This document shows, piece after piece, positions 18,599-27,509 of a stretch of DNA of 64,000 nucleotides. The stretch is from Flavobacterium sp. HBTb2-11-1. Lineage in GTDB: Bacteria; Bacteroidota; Bacteroidia; Flavobacteriales; Flavobacteriaceae. A program made the position numbers and the translations under genes. Numbering within the stretch: position 1 is the first letter of the stretch; each line of letters begins with the position of its first letter. The notes beneath the pieces are model-generated. The model searched no databases, was not told where the DNA came from, and worked only from the letters and a program-made list of their open reading frames with translations. The stretch is taken from assembly GCF_009826975.1 (NCBI RefSeq), contig NZ_WUMO01000004.1, positions 434,001 to 498,000 of the forward strand, given 5' to 3'.

Positions 18599-20746
18599 AT
18601 GATAGAATTTTTCAGACATCTATTACAAGAATTCGAATTACCTTTAAGCAACCCCGTATTGATTTTTTCGTTAATACTTTTTATTATTCTGCTTTCGCCG
18701 ATTTTGCTTAAAAAGATTAATATTCCGGGAATTATTGGACTAATTATTTCTGGAGTTATTATCGGTCCGCACGGTTTAAATATCTTGGCGAAAAACTCTG
18801 CAGTTGATCTTTTTTCAACAATTGGACTTCTGTACATTATGTTTATCGCAGGATTAGAATTGGATATGAATGAGTTTAAAGCCAATCGAAACAAGAGTTT
18901 GCTTTTTGGTTTTTTTACCTTCATTCTGCCGCTTTCAATTGGTTTTCCAGTTTGTTTTTATTTGCTTCAATACGATTTCAATGCCAGTTTTTTAACTGCG
19001 AGCATGTTTGCGACACATACTTTGGTTGCGTATCCGATTGTGAGTAAACTGGGAATTGCCAAAAATCAAGCAGTTGCCATTACTGTTGGAGGAACAATTT
19101 TGACCGATACAGCTGTTTTGATTATTTTGGCCGTAATTATGGGAAGTGCTCAAGGAAGCTTAAATCAGGCTTTCTGGATCAAATTGACTATATCGTTAGC
19201 TATTTTTTCTGCCATAATGTTTTTGCTTATTCCAAGAATTGCTAAATGGTTTTTCAAAAAATTAGAGAGTGAAAAACATGCGCATTACATCTTTGTGCTT
19301 TCTGTGGTTTTCTTTGCAGCCTTTTTGGCCGAAGTAGCGGGAGTAGAGCCTATCATTGGCGCGTTCGTTGCTGGTTTGGCATTAAATCCTTTAATTCCGC
19401 ATTCTTCGGCATTAATGAATAGAATTGAGTTTATTGGAAATTCATTATTCATTCCGTTTTTTCTGATTTCAGTAGGAATGTTAGTTGATGTCAGCGTTAT
19501 TTTAAGCGGACCAACAGCTTTAATCGTAGCCGGAACTTTGAGTGTTGTGGCAATATTTGGAAAATGGATTGCAGCATTTTTTACTCAAATTGTTTTTAAA
19601 TATACCAGAACCGAAAGACAGCTTATTTTTGGGTTGAGCAGTGCGCACGCGGCAGCAACTTTAGCCGTGATTTTGGTGGGTTATAAAGCTAAAATTTTAG
19701 ATGAAAATATCTTAAACGGAACCATTATTCTAATCCTGATTACTTGTATTGTGGCTTCGTTTGCAACTGAAAAAGCCGCTAAGAAAATTGCAATCTGCGA
19801 AGAAGAGTTTTCTCATGAAGATGCTGGTAGGGATCAAATTTTAGACGAACATATTCTGATTCCGCTGGCGAAAACTTCTGCCGCGGCAAGTTTATTGGAT
19901 TTTGCTCTTTTGATAAAAGATAAAAAATCATCTAACCCCATTACTTTATTGACGATTGTACCGAATAATAATCAGGCAGAAAAAAATATTTTAAAGTACA
20001 GAAAAGCGGCCGATAAATTTGTTATTCAAGGTTCAGCTTCAGAAGTTAAAATCAATACCATTGCCAGAATTGACCACAATCCAGCGAGTGGAATTGCCAG
20101 AACTTCAAAAGAAATTATGTCCGATATTGTAATTGTCGGATGGCCGAGAAAAACAGGATTTATCGATAAAATTTTTGGAGAAAATGTAGATTCAATCATC
20201 AATAATGTTGATAAGAGTCTGTTTATCTGTAGATTTCAGAAGAATTTTATCGAAGAAAAAAGATTGGTTTTTATTTGTCCGCCATTTTCTGAAAGAGGTG
20301 TCGGGTTTCACTTACTGCTTCAGAAAATATGCCGTTTATCACAGGAATTGAGTATTCCGATTGTGCTTTATGCTGAATATAAAACTCACGAAACCATTCA
20401 GCAGATTGCTAATAATTTGAAATTAAATGCCAAATTAGGATTTAAAAATGTTTCTGATTGGGAAGATTTTGAAAGTATTTCAGACGAAATAAAACTAACC
20501 GATTTAGTAGTTTTTAATCTTTCTAGAAAAGGTTCTGTTTCATATCAGTCTATTTTTGATAAACTGCCACAGAAATTTGAAAAATATTTCAACGATAACA
20601 ATGTGATTTTAGTTTATCCGCAAGACGATAGAAAAGAAAGTTCAATGGATGCTTATGAAGATTTTACATCATCGCCTTTAGCAAAAGGAATCGAAGCCAT
20701 AGAACAGATCGGGCGAGGTATTGGAAGTATTTTGAAGAAAGGATAA
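18599..20746 (+). CDS. Kef-type cation:proton antiporter (CPA2) with C-terminal stress-protein-like domain
   Basis: Inner-membrane monovalent cation/H+ antiporter. Of 715 residues, about 20-395 carry a dozen hydrophobic segments of the Na_H_Exchanger fold; ILLSPILLKKINIPGIIGLIISGVIIGPHGLN and VEPIIGAFVAGLALNPLIP are typical. Residues about 415-710 are cytosolic and resemble two tandem universal-stress-like domains (DEHILIPLAKTSAAASLLDFAL; RLVFICPPFSERGVGFHLLL) instead of the TrkA-N domain of KefB/C. The substrate ion cannot be told. A small KNR4-like gene follows 15 bases downstream. Confidence 0.85.
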   Translation: MIEFFRHLLQEFELPLSNPVLIFSLILFIILLSPILLKKINIPGIIGLIISGVIIGPHGLNILAKNSAVDLFSTIGLLYIMFIAGLELDMNEFKANRNKSLLFGFFTFILPLSIGFPVCFYLLQYDFNASFLTASMFATHTLVAYPIVSKLGIAKNQAVAITVGGTILTDTAVLIILAVIMGSAQGSLNQAFWIKLTISLAIFSAIMFLLIPRIAKWFFKKLESEKHAHYIFVLSVVFFAAFLAEVAGVEPIIGAFVAGLALNPLIPHSSALMNRIEFIGNSLFIPFFLISVGMLVDVSVILSGPTALIVAGTLSVVAIFGKWIAAFFTQIVFKYTRTERQLIFGLSSAHAAATLAVILVGYKAKILDENILNGTIILILITCIVASFATEKAAKKIAICEEEFSHEDAGRDQILDEHILIPLAKTSAAASLLDFALLIKDKKSSNPITLLTIVPNNNQAEKNILKYRKAADKFVIQGSASEVKINTIARIDHNPASGIARTSKEIMSDIVIVGWPRKTGFIDKIFGENVDSIINNVDKSLFICRFQKNFIEEKRLVFICPPFSERGVGFHLLLQKICRLSQELSIPIVLYAEYKTHETIQQIANNLKLNAKLGFKNVSDWEDFESISDEIKLTDLVVFNLSRKGSVSYQSIFDKLPQKFEKYFNDNNVILVYPQDDRKESSMDAYEDFTSSPLAKGIEAIEQIGRGIGSILKKG

Positions 20747-20761
20747 CTCATTTATAGTTTT

Positions 20762-21193
20762 ATGACAGAAGAATTAGCAGAGATTTTTAGGAAGTATGTT
20801 TTTCCAAAACGGGATGAAAATTCTTTAGTAGCAATTGAAGATATTCAGGAGCATTTAAAATTTGATCTTCCAGAAGACTATGTTTATTATGTTGAGAATT
20901 ACTTGGGAATAGATCAGTTTATTGGAGTTGAGTTTATAAAACTTTGGAGTCTAGAAGAAATTATCGATGCAAATTTAGAGTATCATATTTTTGAAAAACT
21001 GCCCCAAACACTCGCCATTGGCACAAATGGAAGCGGCGAGTTTATAGGAATTGAATTTGATGATGATAATTCTGTAAAAATCATTCTTTCTCCTTTTATT
21101 GATTTGAATGCTAAATATCACGTCGAAATTGGAAAATCATTTACAGATTTTCTTGTTCGACTAGATAAGGGAATTGAATGGTTTCAAGATTAA
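20762..21193 (+). CDS. SMI1/KNR4 family protein
   Basis: 143 acidic residues with the SUKH core: LPEDYVYYVENYLGI, SLEEIIDANLEY, FEKLPQTLAIGTNGSGEFIGIEFDD. SUKH proteins are often immunity proteins for contact-dependent toxins, but many are free-standing with unknown role; no toxin is adjacent here. It follows the antiporter by 15 bases and precedes the VOC gene by 11, so the three probably form one transcript. Confidence 0.75.
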   Translation: MTEELAEIFRKYVFPKRDENSLVAIEDIQEHLKFDLPEDYVYYVENYLGIDQFIGVEFIKLWSLEEIIDANLEYHIFEKLPQTLAIGTNGSGEFIGIEFDDDNSVKIILSPFIDLNAKYHVEIGKSFTDFLVRLDKGIEWFQD

Positions 21194-21204
21194 AAATAAA
21201 TGCT

Positions 21205-21567
21205 ATGAATCACAAAATAAAATCTATCAGACCTTTTATTGGAGCTAAGAATTTCGAAATCTCAAGAAGCTTTTACCGCGATTTAGGATTTGAAGAAACA
21301 GTTTTAGAATCTAATTTTTCAGTTTTTAAATCTGGAGAAATCGCTTTTTATCTTCAAGATTATTACGATAAAAGCTGGATTGAAAACACTATGATTTTTG
21401 TAGAAGTTGATGATGTTGAGCGTTATTATCAAGAACTTTTGGTTCTAAATCTTCCTGAAAAATACGAAGGAGCAAAATTAACTCCGATAAAATATTTAGA
21501 TTGGGGAAGCGAATGTTTTCTGCACGATCCAGCTGGAGTTTTATGGCATTTTGGGAAGTTTAAATAG
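21205..21567 (+). CDS. Glyoxalase/bleomycin-resistance (VOC) family protein
   Basis: A single VOC domain of 120 residues starting MNHKIKSIRPFIGAKNF. SRSFYRDLGFEETVLE, AFYLQDYY and CFLHDPAGVLWHFGKF are the typical beta-alpha-beta-beta-beta segments; the C-terminal HDPAGVLWHF resembles enzyme-type metal regions, but the metal ligands are not complete enough to name a reaction. A Met at 21178 would overlap the previous gene by 16 bases and is less likely. Confidence 0.75.
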   Translation: MNHKIKSIRPFIGAKNFEISRSFYRDLGFEETVLESNFSVFKSGEIAFYLQDYYDKSWIENTMIFVEVDDVERYYQELLVLNLPEKYEGAKLTPIKYLDWGSECFLHDPAGVLWHFGKFK

Positions 21568-21578
21568 GCAATATTTTT

Positions 21579-21664
21579 TGCCACGAATTGCACGAATTTC
21601 CACCAATTAGTATTCAAAATTATAGAGTAGATAAATTCGCGTAAATTTGTGAAATTAGTGGCAA
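21579..21664. repeat. Inverted repeat, degenerate GCCACGAATT family
   Basis: TTGCCACGAATTGCACGAATTTCC at the left and GTAAATTTGTGAAATTAGTG then GCAA at the right, between two convergent genes (stops at 21567 and 21677). It could serve both transcripts as a 3'-end hairpin. Confidence 0.75.
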
Positions 21665-21676
21665 GCAAAAAAAAAA

Positions 21677-22360
21677 TCATCTCAATCCAAAATCACCCAA
21701 AACACGCGTTGAGCTTTTTCTTTGATACCAGTCATTATAAACCAATTCTAAATTTTTGACCTCAAACTCTCCGAAATCATAATCACGGAATTTTTCTGCA
21801 ATTTCAATCAGCTTTTTCGGATTTTGAAGTTTTTCTTGAAAACGCATTACTGTCGAATGTGCGGTAGAAATCTCATATCGGCTATCTATCGATTGCTGTA
21901 ATCCTGAATTTTTGAAATTCTCTCGAAGCCTGTTTCGTAAATTATTTAAAGTTTCGTCACTAGGAAACCCCTGAATCATAATTGCCGATGGAGAAGCGGT
22001 TATGCCTTTGTAATGGATTCTGATTTTATCCACTTCAACAAGACTTCTGCAGATGATTTCAATATATTCGTTGGGAGAAATCTGATTCAAACTAAAGTTT
22101 TCTGAACAAGAAATAATAGACATAACCGTAATATGGATATCTGAATCTGGATAAAAATACTGTTCTGGTTCAGCTTTTTTTAATTCGTTGATAAAAGTCT
22201 GAATGTTGGCTTTAATTTCATCATTTGGACGAATAAGAAGCGTAATTCCAAAACGGGAATCCGATTCGTTTTTAAGTTCAGAATCAATAGAGTATTTTCC
22301 TGCCGAAATGATTTCAGAAGATGTTTTATAAAGCTGATTGTAATGTTCGGTTAAATTCAT
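21677..22360 (-). CDS. 2H phosphoesterase / 2'-5' RNA ligase-like protein
   Basis: 227 residues with the two HxTx-type motifs that define the 2H superfamily: HITVMS (about residue 78) and HSTVMRF (about residue 168). These proteins hydrolyse cyclic phosphates or 2'-5' linkages in RNA or small nucleotides. The spacing is typical of the family; the N-terminal 25 residues are helical and extra. The substrate is unknown. It lies 9 bases after the TlpA-like gene in the same direction. Confidence 0.78.
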   Translation of the reverse strand: MNLTEHYNQLYKTSSEIISAGKYSIDSELKNESDSRFGITLLIRPNDEIKANIQTFINELKKAEPEQYFYPDSDIHITVMSIISCSENFSLNQISPNEYIEIICRSLVEVDKIRIHYKGITASPSAIMIQGFPSDETLNNLRNRLRENFKNSGLQQSIDSRYEISTAHSTVMRFQEKLQNPKKLIEIAEKFRDYDFGEFEVKNLELVYNDWYQRKSSTRVLGDFGLR

Positions 22361-22369
22361 TTCTGTAGG

Positions 22370-23269
22370 TTATTCTGCTTCAAAAATAGATTTTAAAAGT
22401 TTTTGTAAATCATGTTTATTGTTTTCTCCGGCACCTTTCCATTTCCCAATAATAATACCATTTTTATCAATAAGAACTTTGTGAGGAATTCCGCTAACGA
22501 AATAATCGGTATCTATAGAACTGTTATTTTCTAAAATTGAAATGTGTTTCCAAGATTCGATTTTATCTTTTGCAATGGCCTTTTTCCAAGCATCTGATTT
22601 TTCATCTTTTGTAATGCTAATAATTTCAAGACCTACTGAATTATATTTTTTGTACAACTCTCTAATATACGGTAATTCTTCGCGGCAAGGAGCGCACCAG
22701 CTCGCCCAGAAGTCAATTAAAACATATTGCTTGTTTTTAAAATCGGCAAGTGAAATGGCTTTATTATCAATATCTTTCAAATTAAAGTAGGGAGCAGGAC
22801 TTCCAACTTTACTTTGTTTAAAATATTTTAGTTTCTCGGACATTTCTTGCCCTTTTTCAGAATTCCTTATTTCTGGCGTAAAATTTTCAAAAACTTTTAC
22901 GAAAGTGTCGTAAAAATTCATTCCAATAAAGCGACTAACATGAATTCGTATAAGTTGTAAAGCATGGTATGAATTAGGATGATTTTTAGCAAAAACAAAA
23001 TCAAGTTTTAATTCTTCAATATCATTTTGATCTTTTGCATTTTCCAATTCATCTAAGCGAAGCTCTAATTTATTTTTGATTGTGGAGTCCTTTTCAATTT
23101 CAATTTTTGAATAAAGACCTTTTTGTAGTGTTACGATCGAATCGCGAACTTTTTTTGTGGGCTTGTGAAGTTCTAAGATTTCTTTTTCAATTGCAGCTTC
23201 ATCTTGAGCAAAACCCAAACAGCTTATAAAAAAGGTAAATAGTAAAAAAAGAAGGTTTATTTTTTTCAT
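22370..23269 (-). CDS. TlpA-like thiol-disulfide oxidoreductase
   Basis: Secreted or periplasmic redoxin of 299 residues. A signal peptide (MKKINLLFLLFTFFISCLGFAQ) is followed by a charged helical domain (about 23-155) and a thioredoxin/AhpC-TSA fold (about 158-299). FWASWCAPCREELPYI contains the CxxC pair Cys192/Cys195. SGIPHKVLIDKNG includes the cis-Pro loop. This DUF4369-like plus thioredoxin layout is common in Bacteroidota and probably acts in periplasmic thiol reduction. Confidence 0.88.
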   Translation of the reverse strand: MKKINLLFLLFTFFISCLGFAQDEAAIEKEILELHKPTKKVRDSIVTLQKGLYSKIEIEKDSTIKNKLELRLDELENAKDQNDIEELKLDFVFAKNHPNSYHALQLIRIHVSRFIGMNFYDTFVKVFENFTPEIRNSEKGQEMSEKLKYFKQSKVGSPAPYFNLKDIDNKAISLADFKNKQYVLIDFWASWCAPCREELPYIRELYKKYNSVGLEIISITKDEKSDAWKKAIAKDKIESWKHISILENNSSIDTDYFVSGIPHKVLIDKNGIIIGKWKGAGENNKHDLQKLLKSIFEAE

Positions 23270-23311
23270 TAAATAAGGCTTTGTAAAGGATAAGAAAATG
23301 GAATCTAATAA

Positions 23312-23680
23312 TTATTTCTTTTTTGCTTTTTCAAGATTTTCTTTTACCCTAAACTTAACGATTTCAGCAATCAAATCATAAGGTATTGGATCTTTCAGAG
23401 GAAACTGTACAGAACCTTTTCCTGATTTATATTTTGAAAGTTTTTCAGCAAAAGCTTCATGTCCAGAAGGCAACGCATAAAGTCCGATATGGTTTTTAAA
23501 AGCCGCAAAATAAACGACAATTCCGTTCTGCTCAAAAGCCGGCATCGAATAGCTGATTTTCTCTTTGGCATCTGGAGCTGCTTTCTGGATTATCATTCGA
23601 ACTTTTTCCAAAATCTCTTGAACATCATTCGGAAATCCGCCAATGTATTCGTCTATATTTTCAGGTTTTTTAACTTCCAT
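23312..23680 (-). CDS. DUF1801 (YdhG-like) protein
   Basis: 122 residues from MEVKKPENIDEYIGGF; the Met eight codons upstream gives an atypical KKK start. ISYSMPAFEQNGIVVYFAAFKNHIGLY and FPLKDPIPYDLIAEIVKFRV are the family signature. Such proteins have a frataxin-like fold; a role in iron handling has been suggested for a Bacillus member but not generally shown. One of several DUF1801/YdeI relatives in this window. Confidence 0.82.
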   Translation of the reverse strand: MEVKKPENIDEYIGGFPNDVQEILEKVRMIIQKAAPDAKEKISYSMPAFEQNGIVVYFAAFKNHIGLYALPSGHEAFAEKLSKYKSGKGSVQFPLKDPIPYDLIAEIVKFRVKENLEKAKKK

Positions 23681-23743
23681 TTTCTTTTTGTTTTGAAGTT
23701 TCAAGTTTCAGGTTTCAAGTTGCCTTTCTTTGCAGTTGTATCT

Positions 23744-23924
23744 TTACCGCAAAGTGCGCTAAGTTTTTTTAATACGAAGACTAAACAAAATCTATATTTT
23801 AAGTTCGCAAAGCATAATCTATAAAAAACTTTGTCTAGACAAAGCTTTGTGAAATTTTTCATTTTAAATGACTCTCAAAAAAACTTAGTGTTCTTTGCGT
23901 AAATCTTTGCGTGCTTTGCGGTAA
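23744..23924. repeat. Inverted repeat with central palindrome
   Basis: TTACCGCAAAG at 23744-23754 faces CTTTGCGGTAA at 23914-23924, with further GCGCTAAG / CTTAGTG words next to the arms. A perfect 16-base palindrome CTTTGTCTAGACAAAG lies between them at 23829-23844. The gap 23705-23950 has no gene. Confidence 0.65.
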
Positions 23925-23950
23925 AAAAAGACTTTGCGGTTAAATTTTCA

Positions 23951-24418
23951 TCAAGCAAGTCCTTTCGGAAAACGATCTAAGACTAAATTCAAACGTAAAT
24001 TATGTTCCAAATAAGCTTTGGCTCCAGCCAAAACCAAAGTAAAACCCTCAGTTGAATTGCGAACTTGATCGATTATTTTGTCTGAATCTCCTTGAAAACC
24101 CGAATTGGTAATACTCACAAAAGTTTCGCTTTCGTTCAACGGATTAAAAACCCATTCGACCAATGTAATTTCGTCAGGATTTCCCCATTCGATCACAATT
24201 TTTTTATTTTCTTGAATGACAAGTGTCGTAACAGAAAGAGAGAAACCATACATTTCCCAAGTCCATTCGGTTTTTTGGTTTTCTTCTAATTTTCCTGATC
24301 CTTTTGTAAACCAAAATTTACTTGTGATCTGCGGATCAATAAAAGCCTGAAAAACATCTGAAACAGGTTTTCTAATCAGCATTTCAGCCTTTGCATATTT
24401 GTTGTTTTCTGTTTTCAT
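23951..24418 (-). CDS. SRPBCC family protein (AHSA1-like)
   Basis: 155 residues forming one START/AHSA1-like ligand-binding fold: AEMLIRKPVSDVFQAFIDPQITSKFWF, then LEENQKTEWTWEMYG, and GFTLVLAGAKAYLEH as the C-terminal helix. The start at 24418 was chosen because the 31 residues encoded upstream overlap the terminator of the neighbouring deacetylase locus. Ligand unknown. Confidence 0.82.
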   Translation of the reverse strand: MKTENNKYAKAEMLIRKPVSDVFQAFIDPQITSKFWFTKGSGKLEENQKTEWTWEMYGFSLSVTTLVIQENKKIVIEWGNPDEITLVEWVFNPLNESETFVSITNSGFQGDSDKIIDQVRNSTEGFTLVLAGAKAYLEHNLRLNLVLDRFPKGLA

Positions 24419-24496
24419 GGTTGATGAGTAAGATGTGTAAGTTAAAAATGAGTTTTTTGGGACTTCTAAATTAAGAAAGAAATTCCGAAAAAGGGA

Positions 24497-24533
24497 ATAA
24501 AAAAAATCCATACAAGTTTTTTCCTTGTATGAA
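24497..24533 (-). terminator. Terminator after the deacetylase pseudogene
   Basis: CATACAAG (24509-24516) and CTTGTATG (24524-24531) form an 8-bp stem; on the minus strand it is followed by a run of eight T. It lies about 25 bases past the original stop of the broken gene, which shows the original end of the transcript. Confidence 0.75.
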
Positions 24534-24557
24534 TTTTATGGTTTTGAGTTTAAAGTA

Positions 24558-25506
24558 TTATTCTCGTATTGTCGTTTTATCGTATAAAGCTATTGCTGCA
24601 ATTTCGTCTTTTCGTTTAAAGCTTACACCACTGTGCTGTTGCATGTACCTAATAAGTTCCTATGCAGCTTTTACCATTTGTGGCGTACCGCCAATACGGT
24701 CATGAAAACTAATAGACATTTGGCGGCGTTGAGTTTCGCTTTCAGCATATAATTGGTCAAACTCCATTTTAACCTGTTGTAAGAACTGATCTGCTGAAAA
24801 GTTTTTCCTTCTATTAAAACAATATCATTGCATCGAAGAGTATAGGGAACAACGGCAAAATCCTTGTTTTTTACCTGAATAATGAAGGGTTCGTCTCGAC
24901 TGAGATCGTCAATATGGTATTTGAAACCAAGTTCCTGTAAAATATCGAGAGTATTTTGTCCTCTTCGAAGCCAATTTGCATTGTAACCGATAGGAGTAAA
25001 ACCAGTAACTTTTTTGATTGCGTCAACGCCATCTTTTATGAATTTTTTTTCTTCTTCATATGGCATGGTATATTGTGTGCTCCAGTTCATTCCGTGCGCT
25101 GCGGCTTCATGACCTCTCTGAACAATTTCTTTTGCCAGTTCAGGATTTTTTAAAACGGCAGTTCCAACCATGTGCGAAGTTACTTTTACCCCTAATTTAT
25201 CCCAATTGTCCAGCATGCGTGGATACCTTCTTTATACCCGTAATCGTACCAAGTTGCAGCAGGAAGATCAATATAGCCTTTTTGTATATTTTGAGGAAAA
25301 GGACTTTCTGCATTTTGTGGCTGTCCTCCGGCTTCAAACTGCATGGAAATTGAAACGACTAATCTTGAACCATCTGCCCATTTCGCTTTTTGAGTAGAGA
25401 ACAGCGGAGCATTTTTTGGAACACTAGAAATAGCTTCGATTGGATTTATCAGGCCAGCGATTCCTATTACACTGGTTTGTTTTATGAAATTTCTTCTTGA
25501 ACTCAT
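24558..25506 (-). pseudogene. Polysaccharide deacetylase, disrupted by two frameshifts and a stop
   Basis: The N-terminal part (25506 to about 25216) begins with a twin-arginine signal, SSRRNFIKQTSVIGIAG, and runs into the deacetylase fold. Near 25215 one base is missing: frame 1 reads GIHACWTIGIN, while the next frame continues with MLDNWDKLGVKVTSHMVG. A second one-base loss in the A-run at about 24802-24806 shifts QQISSYNR away from the expected NFSADQFLQQVKMEFDQ. After restoring that frame, SFHDRIGGTPQMVKAA is followed by TAG at 24660-24662, and the frame then reads ELIRYMQQHSGVSFKRKD to a natural TAA at 24558. Three separate lesions make a sequencing error unlikely. The intact protein would have been an exported NodB-fold deacetylase of about 315 residues. 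Confidence 0.85.
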
Positions 25507-25511
25507 GATGT

Positions 25512-25904
25512 TTATTTTTTAATTAAAGTATCAATTGCCCAGCTGTTGTAATCTGCAAAATGTAATAACAAAGCAAATAATGAAATGTGAATCAATTGTG
25601 AGGGAATAGCCTCCCAGTTTTCAATCATTGACGTTCCAAATAGCAGAGCCAGCATTACTAAGGATCCAGCAATTAAAGATGGTTTTGTAAATAAACCGAG
25701 CAATAGTAAAAAACCAATCGCAAATTCGGCTATAGGAAGCAGGTAGCTGAATGGTGTTACAATTGTTTTTGGCAGCATAGAATTTTCAAAACTGCCGACC
25801 ATCCAATTGCTGAAAGCGGTAAGTTTTGGCAATCTGACTAAACCATGACCAAACATGCTGATCGCAACAGCAAGTCGTAAGAATAAGAATGAGGTTGTTT
25901 CCAT
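25512..25904 (-). CDS. DoxX family membrane protein
   Basis: 130 residues from METTSFLFLRLA, four hydrophobic helices (about 5-25, 45-65, 70-95, 100-120). SMFGHGLVRLPKL and LLPIAEFAIGFLLLLGLFTKPSLIAG are typical of the DoxX/DoxD group. Function in this organism is unknown. It ends 5 bases before the deacetylase pseudogene starts, so both were one operon, divergent from an AraC regulator. Confidence 0.8.
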   Translation of the reverse strand: METTSFLFLRLAVAISMFGHGLVRLPKLTAFSNWMVGSFENSMLPKTIVTPFSYLLPIAEFAIGFLLLLGLFTKPSLIAGSLVMLALLFGTSMIENWEAIPSQLIHISLFALLLHFADYNSWAIDTLIKK

Positions 25905-25990
25905 AATGATGTAATTTTTATACGACAAAGTTGCATATAACAGATTGTTGAAATTTGTACAATCATTGGAATAATTTGTATTTTTGAAAG

Positions 25991-26827
25991 ATGGAAATTA
26001 GAAATTTATACCAACCTTTTGAACTTAAGTTTTTAGAAGTTTTAGAATATGAAGCAAAAGAACGCAAGAATACTTTCTTTGAGATGGTTTTTGTTTTGGA
26101 AGGAAAAGGAACTCAGATCATCAACGATCACAGATTACCTTACAGCTCAGACAAACTTTTTTTAATTTTTCCTCAGGATACGCACAGTTTTGAGGTTATG
26201 GAGAAAACGAAATTTTTCTTTATACGATTTCATGATAGTTATTTAAAGACACAAAGTAGTGAAGGAATTCAAAAACTTGAATTTATTTTTCATAACCACA
26301 ATCACCTGCCGGGATGCATTCTGAAAACAGTAACTGATAAACCTTTGATTAGAGCAATGATTGAAGCGCTAATTATGGAAAAAGAAAATCAGTTTCCACA
26401 GCAGCAAGAAGTTATTAAACAGATTTTAAATACGATTATTACCGTCGCTGCTAGAAATATTTCGCTTATTGCACCTTTAAATCTAAATCAGTCTAACATT
26501 GTCCCAAGTTTGGATTTATTAAATTATGTTCATCAGAATATTTATCAGCCAGAACAGTTGAAAGCATCCAACATGGCTGCTGCCTTTAATATTTCGCCAA
26601 CCTATATCAGCGAATATTTTAAAACCAAAACGGGACAAAGTATTCAGGAATACACTATTACTTACAAAATCAAGCTAATAGAAACTAGATTAAAATATAC
26701 AAACATGCAGATTAATGAGATTGTATATGAGTTTGGTTTTAGCGATGCCAGTCACCTGAATCGATTGTTTAAAAAACATACGGGTTTAAATCCAAGTGAT
26801 TATAAAAAGCAGTTTAAAAGTGTATAG
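25991..26827 (+). CDS. AraC family transcriptional regulator
   Basis: 278 residues: a cupin-like sensor domain (about 15-140) and a C-terminal double helix-turn-helix (about 180-276; MAAAFNISPTYISEYFKTKTGQSIQEY and EIVYEFGFSDASHLNRLFKKHTGLNPSDYKK). Divergent from the DoxX/deacetylase pair with 86 bases between starts, so it probably controls them. If so, the regulator outlives part of its target. Confidence 0.88.
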   Translation: MEIRNLYQPFELKFLEVLEYEAKERKNTFFEMVFVLEGKGTQIINDHRLPYSSDKLFLIFPQDTHSFEVMEKTKFFFIRFHDSYLKTQSSEGIQKLEFIFHNHNHLPGCILKTVTDKPLIRAMIEALIMEKENQFPQQQEVIKQILNTIITVAARNISLIAPLNLNQSNIVPSLDLLNYVHQNIYQPEQLKASNMAAAFNISPTYISEYFKTKTGQSIQEYTITYKIKLIETRLKYTNMQINEIVYEFGFSDASHLNRLFKKHTGLNPSDYKKQFKSV

Positions 26828-26839
26828 GTAATAATTCTA

Positions 26840-27421
26840 TTAAACGTTCTTTTTATCAATCCATTTTCCAACAGTTGGTGCAACATAATTTTTCATTTGG
26901 TTGAGCAAATCATCAATATTATCACTAACCAAAAGCATTTCTCGATTTACTTCTTTCAGCAATCCTTTTTCTGTCATGGTTTGCAGTAAAGTTATCAAAG
27001 CATCATAAAAACCGTTTACGTTCAAAATGGCAATTGGTTTTTTATGCAAGCCTAATTGCGCCCAAGTCAGCATTTCGAAAAGTTCTTCCAGTGTTCCAAA
27101 ACCACCAGGAAGCGCAATTACACCATCACACAGATCATTCATTTTGGTTTTTCTTTCGTGCATGCTTTCTACCAAAATTAATTCGGTCAAGCCTAAATGA
27201 GCAATTTCTTTAGATCGCAAAAAGTTTGGCAGCACGCCAATCACTTTTCCGCCTGCATGTAAAGCGCCGTCAGCAACCGCGCCCATCAAACCTACATTTG
27301 CACCGCCGTAAACTAACTCTATATTTTGTTCAGCTAAAGTTTTTCCAACTAAAGCAGCTTGTTCTTCGTAAATTTTTTCTGTACCAAAACTAGAGGCACA
27401 GAAAACGGTTATTCTTTTCAT
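26840..27421 (-). CDS. LOG family protein (cytokinin riboside 5'-monophosphate phosphoribohydrolase-like)
   Basis: 193 residues from MKRITVFCASSFG. LVYGGANVGLMGAVADGAL and the family signature PGGFGTLEELFEMLTWAQLG are present. Members cleave ribose 5-phosphate from nucleotide monophosphates; they were long mislabelled lysine decarboxylases. The 19 codons upstream of the chosen start encode an unrelated hydrophobic stretch. In bacteria without plant contact the role is probably nucleotide salvage. Confidence 0.88.
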   Translation of the reverse strand: MKRITVFCASSFGTEKIYEEQAALVGKTLAEQNIELVYGGANVGLMGAVADGALHAGGKVIGVLPNFLRSKEIAHLGLTELILVESMHERKTKMNDLCDGVIALPGGFGTLEELFEMLTWAQLGLHKKPIAILNVNGFYDALITLLQTMTEKGLLKEVNREMLLVSDNIDDLLNQMKNYVAPTVGKWIDKKNV

Positions 27422-27509
27422 TTTTTCATTTTTTAAGAAGGGAAAGATGAAAGAAGCAAGACGATATATTAAATTCAATATCTTTTCTCTTGCCTCTTTC
27501 TTCTTTTAT

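Noticed and set aside
24419..24511. Longer N-terminus of the SRPBCC protein
   Set aside because: It overlaps the deacetylase terminator and has no SRPBCC match.
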